From Geosiphon pyriformis (Eukaryota; Glomeromycota; Glomeromycetes; Archaeosporales; Geosiphonaceae): a DNA stretch of 38,411 bases. Made by a program: the position numbers and the translations under genes. The stretch covers positions 26,485 through 64,895 of the forward strand of contig JAAOMT010000526.1 in assembly GCA_016748015.1 (NCBI GenBank), given 5' to 3'. How positions within the stretch are numbered: the first letter of the stretch is position 1; every line of letters begins with the position of its first letter. Positions 19,174-30,951 of this stretch are shown here, piece after piece. Under the pieces are notes generated by a model, which ran no database searches, was not told the DNA's origin, and saw only the letters and a list, made by a program, of their open reading frames with translations.

Positions 19174-20880
19174 TTATTATTATAGAAAAAACTGTAAATT
19201 ATTTCACTTTTAAAGTATTATTTAAATTTATATTTTTATTATATGTTTAATAAATATAATTTAATTACTATTTAAATATTAAGCACAAATTAAATATATT
19301 AAAGCTAAATACAATTTATGTGTTTTTTATATATAACTAATTACTTAAACTAGTTTAAGCTATACTATATTAATATTATTAAAAAAAAACTTATTTAAAA
19401 AATACATTTTTTAAATAATTTTAAACAATATAATATTATTACTAATTATATTAACCAGTTATTTAACTATCTTTAATATATTAATTTTTATAATAATAAA
19501 TTTGTGTTCTTAAAGTAACATTAAATTAAAAAAGATATTATTATCTACTATAAACAAATTTACTTGAAAACCAATTATCTTAATATTTTTATAGTTACAT
19601 TCAATTTTTAAAGCAATTATTTTACATTTTAGCTTATTAATAGCTTTGCTAAAAGTATTTATATATACTATAATCTTATTAATTTTAAGGCCAAATGCTT
19701 TACTTGAAACCAAATTATTATTAATAAATTGTTTAAACACAATAACTAAAAAATTAACAAGCTTAATAATAAACTTAACCAATACAAAAAATTAACCAAA
19801 AAAATACCATAAAATTATTAACTATAACTATAGCAAAAAAAGCAAAACCAACTAAAAAAGTAGAAACTAGAGAAAATATAAGCATAATAACCTTAATATA
19901 AAATTTAGTATTAATAAAACAAGGCACAAATATTTTAAAAGTCTTAAGAAAAAAAAGTAAAACCAAATAATTTTTATTTTTATTGATTTTTATTATTAAT
20001 TTTGATTAATGCTTTATAAAATATTTAATTAAATTTTTTTATTAATTTATTAATTTGTAAATAATATAATAATATTATTTTTATTTTTATTTTAAATTTT
20101 TGGCTTAATTTTACTAATGTATTATTTACAAAATATGTATATTGGTTTAATATTAGTATTTTTAAACATTTTTATTAACAAATTAAAACTTAATATATAA
20201 ATTCTGTTATTAATTTTGCATTAATATTTTTTTATGATTTTGATTTTTAATTATTTATATAATAAATTAATTGTTTTTGGTAATAATAAACAAGTTAATT
20301 TTAATTTAATTAAATAGTTATTTAATTTTATTTAGTTTTAATAATTTTATTGTTTTAGCATTTTTTTTAATATAAGTTATAATTTTTATATATTAATTTA
20401 TAATTTTTATATATTAATTTATATCTTAATATATAATTAACCAATAATATAATATAATTGTTTTGTCAATAGTTGTTTTTTAACAAAATTATTTTGTTAT
20501 TGAATTTGAATATATGTTAAACAATATTGCTTTTTTTATATTATTATTTTAAGTAAATTGTTTTAATCTTATTAATTTTAAATAAAATAATTTCTAAATA
20601 ATTATAAATTCTGCTTGCTCTTATTAAAATTAAATTAAAGCATTTTGTTCATTTGCTAATTTGGTTAAATATAATTTGAAACAAACTGCAACAAAATCAA
20701 ACAAAGTTAATATTTGATTATATGAACTTAAAATGGCTGATGTGACTGAAAAAATAACATTTTAATAGCTTTGTTTGATTTAAATTTCAATTCCATGTAT
20801 CTTTATATAAAACTAATTTACATTAAATTCACTATAAAACCAAAGAATTACAGCACTATTAAAAGAATTTAAAAAAAAAA
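19174..20880. other. Very AT-rich, gene-poor block
   Basis: Long runs of A/T with TTAAT and ATTATT words and no long frame on plus. The only protein-like trace is on the minus strand at 19510-19966. Tandem-like short repeats (for example two copies of TTTTTATATATTAATTTATA at about 20374-20423) occur. I see no RNA gene or regulatory site. Confidence 0.6.
19510..19782 (-). pseudogene. Possible decayed retropepsin-like fragment
   Basis: A 90-residue frame, extremely rich in Ile/Asn/Lys/Phe. The string NNLVSSKAFGLKINK followed by IIGFQVNLFIVDNN and NLML has the layout of the gypsy retropepsin core (loop-helix with GLKIDK, then a beta strand ending before ILG). The DSG/DTG triad cannot be seen, and the composition alone could produce such similarity. 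A second minus frame at 19775-19966 is hydrophobic and may be part of the same relic. Treat as a hint only. Confidence 0.25.
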
Positions 20881-21288
20881 GCAAAAAAAAAAGATTGCGC
20901 CATATATTTTCAAAATCAATAATATCTAAACTTTCCAGGAATATCTAGATAAAGCATAATTTTATTACCTACAAACTCACAATCAAGTCTGGATAATAGC
21001 ATATTTAATAATATTTTACTAAAGCAACCAAAGTATAGGGATACTCATCAATGGCTTTGGGTCCTCTCATGCAATCGCTCTAATGAATATGTACTTTATA
21101 AGTTGTTGTTATAAAGAAGACGTCAAACAAATTAAGTGTATCAATTATCGTAAATGTGTCACTTAAATAGTATTTCTCATGTTACATGATCAAACATCAA
21201 TCACAGGAGCAACAATCTGACAACCTGATTTAATGCATGCAATTATTCTACAACGTGATATAAGGCAAGAGAACGCAACAAGATATAA
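20881..21288. other. Region upstream of the NTPase gene, nothing firm
   Basis: Composition rises from extreme AT to mixed sequence at about 20890. It ends at a TAA (21286-21288) in the frame of the first recognised exon. It should contain the promoter and the start exon, but I could not identify either. Confidence 0.4.
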
Positions 21289-21439
21289 ACACGCACACTA
21301 CATATTTGTCTCTTTCACACTCATAAACCTGACAACATAGACCTAGTCGAATATGGGAATTTTGTTCTTCAATTTAATCGACAGCATCCTGATGCCACTG
21401 CCAACACAATTCACAAAGAGTACCTCAAGACACAACAAG
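21289..21439 (+). CDS. Candidate 5' exon of the NTPase gene (start not found)
   Basis: Frame 1 is open from 21289 to a GTAAGC donor at 21440. The end of the exon reads NFVLQFNRQHPDATANTI and KEYLKTQQ, protein-like in composition. It leaves one base of a split codon, which fits the two-base start of the next exon at 21868 after a TACCTAG acceptor. There is no in-frame ATG, so an upstream exon is needed. The alternative start ATG 21354 in another frame does not keep phase with exon 2. Confidence 0.5.
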
Positions 21440-21867
21440 GTAAGCAAGCAATGAATACACGTTTATTGGGAGAATAGTTAGAATGTTATCAATGCTATTG
21501 CAAGAGAGGCAGTTGAGTGTCATTAGTTGGGTAGAGCTGAAACATAGCAGAGCTAGATTATACATAAACTCACTCTGGGAGACAAGAGACATTATGGATT
21601 AATAGAGGAGCAATGGGGGTTCGTAGAGTAGCCATGGGGTCAACAGAAGGAGAATAGTTGGAATGCATTACAACATGCGCGTTGGGAAAAGTATAGAATA
21701 GAGCATTATTGGATATACCTAAACTCATTTCAAAGATGAACTGGAGGAGACAAGGAATATATTATTTATGTGTTTAGGTTAAATAGAATAGGAGCAACAG
21801 AGGGAGAATAGTTAGAATGTTATTGCTTGTCTCTATCTCATTATCTATTATCCATGCTCATACCTAG
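21440..21867 (+). repeat. Intron 1 with three imperfect long repeats
   Basis: The 428-base candidate intron contains three starts of a repeat beginning GGGAGAATAGTTAGAATG (21468, about 21648, 21802), spaced about 180 and 154 bases. Each of the last two is preceded by a CAACAGA word, and the first two share an AAACTCA...GGAGACAAG block. The repeats are diverged and look like an old minisatellite expansion. Confidence 0.55.
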
Positions 21868-24569
21868 CTCACAGTGGCTCAGCACAACAAACATTATCGA
21901 GTCAAAAGCGTGTATTTGAGAAGGCCTTTACCGTCACGTTCCGAGATCCTGGTGGCTATCTAGGTGCACTATGCAAACAGATAAGTCAAGTTGCAGGCAC
22001 TGAGAACTATTACAATTACTTGACTATCATCCAGTCATCAGGGTATGGAAAGACAAGGGCAGGCTGTGAACTTGCAGCTGAATTCCCCTTTGTATATGTC
22101 TGCTTTCGCGAAAATGGCTCAACTGGATACCCTCTGGCCACCATGAAGAGTATGGATATGCTAAGAAACTTAAATGCAGCAGAGGACATAGATAAAGCTG
22201 AAATCGAGGCATTGGGCTGGATTCAATCGATCATCTCGACGTTTCATATGAAAAAAGAAGAATTTCTCAAGAATCGACCGCAAGAGAAATATCAACAAGC
22301 ATTGCTGAAAAACCAGGTAATGTAATTGTTTTACTTGCCAGGTATTAATACAAATGTGCTCTGACATTTTTTTAGGAACAAGCCAGTGAATTCTGGAACA
22401 CTGTCAACCTCGATCGTGGGAAGAAAAATATGCCGAAAAATAAGGAGAAGATAATTCTTTTTATCGACGAAGCCTCTGCTCTACTCTGTATAGATTTATT
22501 TCTAATTTCTGAGCAAATGCAGTTCTTATCAGAATCAATATTCATGCTTTTGACTCATCTTGTAGCTAAAAAGACGGATCAAGTGGATAGTACTAAAAAA
22601 AATTAGGCGTTTAGAGCAATTCGGCAGGCCCTACTCAAGTATCAGGCTTACGTTACCGGTCTCTTGACAGATACGAATTCCTCAGTTGCCAACTTGGCAC
22701 CTCAGTTTTATAATGATAATTCAGTATGTATTAAAAATTAGCTTTCAATTTACTTTTCTGAAACCTTAGTTGTGTTCTTTAATTAATAAATTACAAACAA
22801 TACAATAAGTCTATAAGTGAAAATTGACATTAATGATAATGTTTCATAGGCGAGAAGCTATAGCCTTAAAGTCCATAAACCATTCATCTACTTGGCCACG
22901 ATGGATTGTCTAAGGTTAGCTTTTTTGTCTTCTTTTTATCATCTATGTCTATGACTACACACTCAATGGGGTTTTGTAGTGAGGATATTCCATACAATGA
23001 GAACAGTTCAGGTCATGATATCATCTGGTTTGGCAGACCATTATGGGGTTCTCGGTGGCAATCAGCTGAAACTTGGGAGTTAGACATGGACAAATTTAGG
23101 AATATTATACAACTTGCCAAATTTAAGCTTCTTGGAGGAATGAACGATTGGAAACAAAATGCTGAGATAAGAAGAAAAGCGGCACTTACTGTAATTGCTT
23201 GCATCACCACTTTATATATCTCCCCGGTCTCAAGCGTGGCACCTGATCTCATCAAGTCTCATATGGCAACGTTGATAGCCATTGATGATGATCGTAAGAA
23301 TCATCTGATAACTTACCCATCTGAACCTGTATTGGCCGAAGCTGCATTGGAGGTGCTATCAGAAAATGGTTTAGTGGTGCTAGAAGAACTGGATGCTGTC
23401 AACAAATTCAGTGGAATTTTTGATGCAGGGATCCAGGGGGAGCTGGTTGTGAGGTTGTTATTCTTAAGTGCATGGCGTCGATTAATCTGCTCGGAGAGAA
23501 ATGATGATAAAAAGGTTTATATAAAACATTTTTATTCTGGTCATCATTTGCATCAACTTATTCTTGTCCATTTACCTTGTTAGGTTTCATTTTCAGTCAG
23601 ACGTCCAGTTCTCAACTTCCTTCAAGAACTTTTCGAATGGGATCTTCCAAACAAATTTTCCTACCTAAAAGACTTCGAAGTAGGATTTACCCATTTTATC
23701 GGACTTACAAAAAGACCAGATATATCAATGCTCAAGAACATTTGGGTTCGACGCAGTGCTATGCATTTTAAGCACAATCAACAAGGTTCAGATTTTGGCT
23801 TAGTTATTAGGCATAAGACAAAGGCGCTCTTAAGAGCATTGGTGGTACAGGTTAGTGTGATTACAATTTCTGCGGAACATTTTCGCCTTAGACAAAAAAG
23901 AAACTAATATGCAATGCATAGGTCAAGAATCATGCAGTTAAGCAGAGCAAAGAAGAAGAAAGATTTGCAATAGGATGTCTGCTTGAGCCTACTATTACCT
24001 TCCTCGATGACTGTGCTAACCATATTAAGGATGGCTATCTGGGCATTTATGTACAGATTAGTGAGAAACTTTCGGTCATAAATTTTATATAGTAGTAATT
24101 TTTGTGGGAAGCATAGAGACTTTTAGTAAACGCTGTCTATTTCTTAAAGGCCCAGTAGATAAAGGCACTCCTAAGCTTATATCAGATGAATATACCCGAC
24201 CGAATACACGATCATCTAATGAGCATCCTAAAAGTGTTAAATGGCTCATTGTCCATGGTCTGGGTTCCTTTAGATTCGAACATTGGGATATACTTGAGAA
24301 TATTCTTTGTGCATGGGCTGATCCAATACGATTCTGCAATGAAGAAGAAACGAATTTTTTGTATTACATGTTACCTTGTGTTTATGGGGCGGTTAAGGCT
24401 AAGAGGAGGTAATTTCTTTCTGTGCTCAAAGCTATTATTTCACACGGTAACAAATATTATAATTCACAATAGCAGGTTACAAGTTAGTGATGAGCAAGGA
24501 GAAAGTTCAATAACTGTGAAAAAGCCCAATAAAAAGCCCAATAAAAAAGGTAAGAATAAAGCACAGTAA
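21868..24569 (+). CDS. Spliced P-loop NTPase-like protein (host-type gene)
   Basis: Eight further exons with GT-AG introns and consistent phases: 21868-22316, 22376-22723, 22850-22914, 22980-23514, 23584-23850, 23922-24060, 24117-24408, 24476-24569; about 729 residues besides the 5' exon. Exon 2 has TIIQSSGYGKTRAGCELA, a Walker A-like loop, followed by FVYVCFRENGSTGYP. Exon 3 has KIILFIDEASAL (Walker B-like), then GLLTDTNSSVANLAP, a sensor-like strand. The FGRPLWGSRW motif is in exon 5. The C-terminus is Lys/Asn-rich (KKPNKKPNKKGKN) and may be a nuclear signal. I recall this layout from large families of fungal NTPase proteins linked to Crinkler-type proteins, but that identity is from memory and its function is unknown. 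Exon 3 has an in-frame TAG (22604-22606); a 45-base GT-AG intron (22562-22606) with TACTAAA would remove it in phase. Otherwise the copy is a recent pseudogene. Confidence 0.72.
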
Positions 24570-25439
24570 TGATAAATTAGTAAGTAGAAACTTTGCTACA
24601 CTCCAAATAGAATTCTTTTCAAAAAAAAGGACACATTATACAGTTATAATGGATGGACGAATAAGATTCTTATCAAATTAAACTTATAAAAAGGTAGCTA
24701 TTAAATTGCATAAAATGATATGGATAGAAACCTTTTGTCTGATAAAATAAATGAAATTTTTCTTCAGTCGAAAGCCTCAGCCTTAATTCATAGCATTATG
24801 TTTCACGTGATAAAAACAAAACACTTGAGAGAAAGGATAGAGGTATTGAAAAACCTTTAAAGATATACTGTATGTTTCAAGCTAGTTAATCAATGAACAC
24901 AATGCCAAAAATTTCTTTTAATAACTGAATTAGCAATGATAAAATATTGTGAATCAGTTTTAATAAAAATAAAGAATTTAATAAATATTAACATAATAAT
25001 AAAACTACATATATATTATGAAAAAACATGTAATTGTTTTATTGTTATGCTAATACAGCATTGAAAAATACAAAATAATAAAAATTATATATATAATTGT
25101 CTATATATAGAAAATTATAATTAGAATAGTTTAATTAAATATAGAAAAGCAATGTATTTTTTAAAAATTATTGTTGTTTAAAAAAATTTGTTGAATTACA
25201 TAAAACATTTTAAATTAAACAAAAAATATTTTTAACAGCTTAATTAAAGACAATAAATAATAAAAAAATAATATTTTAAAAATAATACATTAATAAAAAA
25301 ACTTTTTATTATTAAGATTATAATATACTGTTTTATTAAAAAACATATTTTAATATATTAAAAATTAGTTGTTATTATTCATAAAAAAAATATAAAAATA
25401 ATTAAAAATATCAAATTATTTTATATTATAAAAATAAAA
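24570..25439. other. AT-rich spacer, no gene seen
   Basis: After the NTPase stop the composition falls back to extreme AT within a few hundred bases. No frame of substance, RNA gene or clear repeat is visible. Several AATAAA words occur, any of which could be the poly(A) signal of the upstream gene. Confidence 0.55.
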
Positions 25440-25708
25440 ACTTTTTTTTTTCTATGTTTAATTCCCCAAAAAACAATTTTTGAAAAAGAAGTTTTTTGTT
25501 TTTATTTATCTGTAATCTTATCTTTAATATTTTTTAAGCTAATAATCCTTTTGTGGTAAACCTAAAAGCTGCTTTAAGTAACAACATATCTAAAAAAAAA
25601 TGCCCAAAAATGCTTTTTATGACTCAGTTAGAAGCATTTTCTTTCAGAAAAAGAAGATTTTTGTAGATAATATCAAACATTCTGGTTAAATTTGGCTTTA
25701 TTAATAGT

Positions 25709-27130
25709 ATGTACTCGAATATAAAGAGTAAATTTAGTAACAATAAAGTTGATAATACATTAATAAATATTGGTGGTAATTTTTTTCTTAGCTCAATTGT
25801 AACAACTTCTAAAACTAAAAAAACTAATACTGGTTTGAATTATAATTTCTTTATTGGTATAATCGACTATAAAATAGATAAAAATAAAAGATTTTTTCTC
25901 TCTTCTCTTAATATTTCTTTTGACAAAAAGTGAGTTGACTCAAAGATTATCAAAACTCAGATTGAAGTATTTATTAAAAAATTTTTTACTTTTAATATCA
26001 ATTTTTCTGCAATAAAAAAAAATCAGCTACAGCAAAAATTCAAGTAATTAGAAAAATGTTTTTAGTAATCAGTAATTTTAGAGGAGCCACTACTGTTTCA
26101 AAATTTAAAGGAATTGTTAGATTTATATTTACATTAAAAAAGAGCATAGAAAAAACTACATCATTGGCCAAAGAGAAAGACATTATTGTAAACACTGATC
26201 TCAGAAAACAAAAAATCAAGTTAGATTAGGCTATAATAATTAAAAAAATTCTTATAGACATGCCAAAAATAATCATTAGTGTAATTACTGAATATAATCA
26301 GATCATGTTAATTAAATTGCAATTTATTGAGTTATAACAAAAAACTATAATAAAATTTGCTAAATTAGTTTAAGCAAATTAGTTGGCTGTAAAATAATCT
26401 TTCTTAATTGAAAAAGATTCAGTACTTATAGCTAAGGCTGTAAAAAATTGCAAAACTTAGATGTCTAAAGATCATTTTAAGACACTTTTGTTTACTTTGT
26501 CTATAGAAACAACTGCTTATAATCTTAGTAATGTGTTAAAAAGAACTGGTGAGAAAACTTGTATTATTAATTGCTCATTCAACACTAACAACTGGGTTTA
26601 CTGTGCTATAATTGGCTTTAAATTAGATAAAAAACTAGAATCTGCTTTTGTACAGAGCTAATTTTTGGTGATATAAAATTATTTTGGATTAGAATTGATT
26701 TGGTTTAATATAAAAAATGTAAAAAGTTTAAACATTTTGCTTTAGAGTATAGTGCACCAAATGTTTTTATTTTTAAGCCTTTAAAAATATTTAAAAAAAT
26801 TGTTTTAGATGTAAATTATTTTCAATTAACCAAATTGTATGCAAAAAAAGTGTTTTTATTTCTCATTCTGCTGTTTTTGGTAACAAATTTTAGACACAAA
26901 TGGTTTTACTTGCTGCTATCTTTGAGAATATTTGTTTTGATTTTGGTTCTGAATTTTTTTTTTAATATGTCATGTATTAAAAAAAGTCTTATAGTTGCCC
27001 AGAATAATTTATTTATTAGTGTTTACTTGGCTTTTTTGGAATGTTTTTTGAAGTTTTTGGCTGATCAAGTGTTGAATATTATGCAAAAATTAAGTAGTAT
27101 AGACCTAATACCACTGGTGTTTGCTTTTTA
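25709..27130 (+). pseudogene. LINE copy C ORF1, decayed
   Basis: Pieces align with copy A ORF1: FTFNINFSAI, RKMFLVISNFRG, KFKGIVRFIFT, IVNTDLRKQ, then LLFTLSIETTAYNLSNV (26490 on, matching LLYTLPMGTTAHDL). The knuckle region near 26710 reads YKKCKKFKHFALEY: the first and last zinc Cys have become Tyr (TGT to TAT), while the second Cys and the His remain. The coiled segment FLADQVLNIMQKL near 27050 is kept. Many TAA/TAG stops replace sense codons seen in A and B. Confidence 0.7.
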
Positions 27131-27483
27131 GTTTTTTTTTTCTAGTGTATCTGTTTTTTTGAATTTAAGATTAGATTTGAATATGGTTTTAGATAACTCA
27201 TTTGAGCCACTTACTTTTCTTTTTTTAATTGCAAATAATATGATTTCAAATTTGAGTTTAAGCAATTTGAAGGTTTTGACCACCAAAATAGATGAATTAA
27301 AATTTAAAATAGTGGTTTTTAAAGTTTTTGTTAGTTTAATTTTGACAAAATTGGATTAGTTGTGTGTTGGCTTAGATTTTTTAATGTTTTTTTTATTTTA
27401 ATAATTGATCTAGTTTAGAAGTTTACTATGTGTAATGTTTAAAGTCTTAATGTTTCTGCAAAGCAAAAAAACATTATTCATTG
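27046..27483 (+). repeat. Left arm of a near-identical direct duplication across the assembly gap
   Basis: From TTTTGAAGTTTTTGGCT to TTATTCATTG this 438-base stretch is repeated almost exactly at 27504-27940 (437 bases), with a small number of substitutions and a one-base length change in a T-run. Both contain the end of LINE copy C ORF1 and the start of ORF2. Confidence 0.9.
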
Positions 27484-27503
27484 NNNNNNNNNNNNNNNNN
27501 NNN
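27484..27503. other. Assembly gap (20 N)
   Basis: Twenty N between the two copies of the 437-base duplication. The right arm begins with the first base after the gap, and the left arm ends with the last base before it, which is what two overlapping contig ends or haplotypes placed in tandem would give. Confidence 0.95.
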
Positions 27504-27940
27504 TTTTGAAGTTTTTGGCTAATCAAGTGTTGAATATTATGCAAAAATTAAGTAGTATAGATCTAGTATCACTGGTGTTTGCTTTTTAATTTTTTTTTTC
27601 TGGTGTATCTGTTTTTTTGAATTTAAGGTTAGATTTGAATATGGTTTTAGATAACTCATTTGAGCCACTTACTTTTCTTTTTTTAATTGCAAATAATATG
27701 ATTTCAAATTTGGGTTTAAGCAATTTGAAGGTTTTGACCACCAAAATAAATGAATTAGAATTTAAAATAGTGGTTTTTAAAGTTTCTGTTAGTTTAATTT
27801 TGACAAAATTGGATTAGTTGTGTATTGGCTTGGATTTTTTAATGTTTTTTTATTTTAATAATTGATCTAGTTTAGAAGTTTACTATGTGTAATGTTTAAA
27901 GTCTTAATGTTTCTGCAAAGCAAAAAAACATTATTCATTG
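27504..27940 (+). repeat. Right arm of the duplication across the assembly gap
   Basis: Second copy of the 437-base stretch. Differences from the left arm are mainly transitions (for example CTGATCAAG against CTAATCAAG). The LINE continues normally from here, so this arm is likely the one joined to the downstream sequence. Confidence 0.9.
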
Positions 27941-30273
27941 GTATATGAGCCTAAATAATATGATTTCAATTATCATAGAAACAAAATTAAGGTCTAATAT
28001 TAGACTCTGAGTATTGAACAAGTTTAATGGAGTGTAGATTTTTATATCTGGTTTGAATAAAAATTTTCTTAATACTGGAATGGCTATTATTGTGAACAAT
28101 TTTCTGGCTTAATATGTTTCTAAGATAGAAAAAATTCCTGGTCAGATTATTTCAGTAAGACTTCTATTCAAAAAAAAATTGTTAGTTATAATCTTAGATT
28201 TATATGCTGGTAATTTTACCAAAGTAAGATTTGATCAGACATTAAAAATTAATTTTTTTGTTGCCAAAGCAGTTAATTCTAATCCTTTTGTTGTATTGAA
28301 TAAGAACTTCAACAAAAATAGTTCAAAAAAGAGAACAAGTTTCAAATTTTGTGTGAATTTAAAATTAATCAACTCATTTTGTAAATATTCATTGATTAAA
28401 GCTTTTACTTAGAGCAATTTTAGGAGCATTAAAAAGATTATTGATTTTATTTTTGTAAACCAAAATTTGGCATCTGTATTTATTAGTTATAGAGTTGACT
28501 TTGTATCTAATTTTTTTAATACCAATTATAAAACAATTTCAATTACAATTGGCTTAAGTAGTTTTTTGGACATTGATTTTAATAATATATATAAATAAGC
28601 TAATAAAGACAGATGAAAGTTTAAAATCAAAAATACTGATGTTAGTAAGTGGACAATTTAGAAAGTGTTCATTAAACAAATTTTTGAGAAAAATAGTGAG
28701 TTTTAATAATACAAAGAGTTGTAATGATCTAGATACAATATGAAAAATTTTGAAAAAAGTGATAATTAGCTTTGTTGATGAAATATTTTTTAAACTTTGG
28801 TTTTGTGAGTTCAACTGTTTAAAAAATAAGCTGTTATTAAGATTTTTCAAGCTGGAATTGTTGGTGACCAAGATCATACAAAGTTTGGGTTTGAATTATG
28901 ATTTAAAAACTGATCATTTTATTGGTATCTAAGCTATTATTAATAAAAAAGAAGTTGTCAAAATACATGTCATAATTGATAATAGTAATAGTCTAGAAAA
29001 AATTTTGTATCATCTGTTAAGAATCAAAAAAAAAATTATAAATCCAAGTATTATGAGTTTAAAGTTGTCAGAGATAATCTTATTAGAAAAGTTATAAGCA
29101 AGTATATAGAAAATTTTTGTTTTGATAAAAAAAAAATGATTGAAAATGTTCTGAATTAGCTATTTTGAAAAGTGGTACTTAATTATTTGATAGTTAATAA
29201 TAAACTGATTCTAGAGCCATATAAAGTCAAATTCACAATTAACACAATTATAGAAAATTAGACAAAAAAGCATATAATGCCTAATATTTTGTTTGATTGT
29301 TGGTCTAATTAATATGCTCTTTTAGGTTATGTAGATGATAATGTCTTCTCAAAAGTAATATGCAATATTAAGTTTAATGAGTTTTTGCAAATTATCAAAA
29401 ATCTACCTAATAAAAAAGCTGCTAGTTTATTTGATATTCTTAATAAGCTTTAAAAACATGATAATAAGTAAGTTTTAAGTAGTTTGTTGAATATTTTCAA
29501 TGTGTGTTTGGTGTTGGGTGCAGTTTTTATACAATGAAAAAGAGTTTGAGTTTCTATAATACCAAAGCCATATAATTAGAAAGAAATTTTTATGAATACT
29601 AAACTGATAGCTTTGATTAAAACAACTTAAAAAATCTTATTTAAGATTCTTTTAAATAATATTTTTTTGGTCTGTAGCAATTTTAATGTCTTGTATAGTA
29701 ATAATTTCTTAGTTTTAAAAAGCACATTTATCTAAACTTTGATCTTTGCTGTTGGTTTTATTGTTGAAAATATATTGAAGAAAAATAGAAAACTGTGACT
29801 AGTTTTTCAAAATATGTACAAAACATATGATTTTGTTAGGTAATATTATTTAAAAAACAGTTTAATTAAAATCAAAATATGTTTCTGTTTTATTAAGGTT
29901 TTTGAAAGTATATACAATGATTAAATTAATCAGATAATAATAAATTTTGGGCTTGCAAATAGGTATATTATTCATGATAAGCTAGATCAGAATGAGATTT
30001 TTTTATCTTTATTGTGAAAAATTTTTATGATTTTTTGCTCTGCAAAGTTAAAATACATGAAAGTTTGTTTGGCTATAGGCTGAATTTAAAATTTTTTACA
30101 TGAACTGTTAAATAAAGTTATAAAGATAGCATAACATTTTTTTTAGCAGTAAAAACTTTTGTTGATTAATACAATTTAGATTAGAAATAGCATATTTACT
30201 ACTTGACATATTTTAAATATAACTAGTGAATTTTTTTGAATCAATAATATTTTAATTAATACAAATAAGATAG
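27845..30273 (+). pseudogene. LINE copy C ORF2, EEP and RT parts, decayed
   Basis: The ORF2 start, ATG in A and B, is ATA here. MCNV, IIETKL (EEP Glu kept) and KFNGV follow. The GDFN motif has become KNFN (AAC at 28305-28307) and the TDH motif near 28520 reads TNYK, so the catalytic Asp and His are lost through G-to-A and C-to-T changes. RT blocks can be followed: NLPNKKAAS near 29400, SNNFLVLKS near 29700, LVFQNMYKTYDFV near 29800. Stops are frequent. It ends at INTNKIV, where gypsy element 2 entered. Confidence 0.72.
30270..30273 (+). repeat. Target site duplication, left (ATAG)
   Basis: ATAG directly before the LTR start TGTTATGG. It is repeated at 37947-37950 after the 3' LTR. A 5-bp reading (ATAGT) is possible if the LTR starts one base later. 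Confidence 0.75.
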
Positions 30274-30951
30274 TGTTATGGTTGAAACTTACACTTTTTA
30301 TTAGTTATCACATATATTAGCTACTAATGTCATATAATTAGCCATACTATTTTTAGATAGTGATTATTAATCTAATTAATGAGCTGACTATTGACTTAAT
30401 TATTGACCTAATCATTGATCACTTTTGATAGTTATATAAGTGATGAATTTCTTAGCTGTAAAATGACATGTCAAAAATCAAGAAAATTAAATAAATAAAA
30501 TAACAACTTTTATCTCAATTCTTTTCTTATTATTAATTTCTCTTTTCCTACATTCAAGTATCTGAACATCTTGGAATAAAAGATTACTTGTTGGTTATTT
30601 CCTACTTTTTTTCTGAAATATGTAATTGTAACATTTGAAGATTATTAAATAAAATATGACTGAAAAATATCTGATACTTAATATTGAATTCTAAAAACAT
30701 TAATATGAGACATAGAATTATACCAGTGTGTAATTATTTGTTGACAGTATAGACTATTTTTCTACTTTTAAATTCTCTAATTATCTTTTTAAAAGTATAG
30801 TGACTGAAATATTTTATAAAACTGATTTTGTATATTGAATTTATACTCATTCAATTCGCTTTTTAAAGTTAAATTCTCTTTAATTCTTTTTATTACTCTA
30901 CAATCCTGTTTTTTCTTGTTATTCATTAGCTTATTACTCTAATCTGTAATA
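30274..30951 (+). repeat. 5' LTR of gypsy element 2
   Basis: 678 bases, TGTTATGG...TAATA. It carries 12-bp repeats at 30366-30421 (about 4.7 units), TATATAA at 30433-30439, and the same AT-rich poly(A)-like stretch as element 1. It defines the true LTR start, which is missing in element 1. Confidence 0.88.

Larger units (their letters stand above)
25440..30273 (+). mobile_element. LINE copy C, 5' segment, heavily AT-mutated, split by gypsy element 2
   Basis: Contains ORF1 and most of ORF2 in the same order as copies A and B, at much lower GC. The 5' start shares the GAAGTTTTTTGTTTTTAT motif of copy A. The copy resumes at 37951 on the far side of gypsy element 2 (KKNKSHRYLDIFLF matching KKGKSHQYLGIFLS in copy B). 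Stops occur throughout. A 20-N gap with a duplicated flank lies inside. Confidence 0.78.

Noticed and set aside
19775-19966. Hydrophobic 63-residue minus frame as a membrane protein
   Set aside because: Composition in this extreme AT block gives Phe/Ile/Leu-rich translations by chance; no other support.
24186-24420. Third-frame ORF 24186-24569 as a standalone gene
   Set aside because: Only its final part (24476-24569) fits, as the last exon; the earlier part overlaps exon 8 in a different frame.
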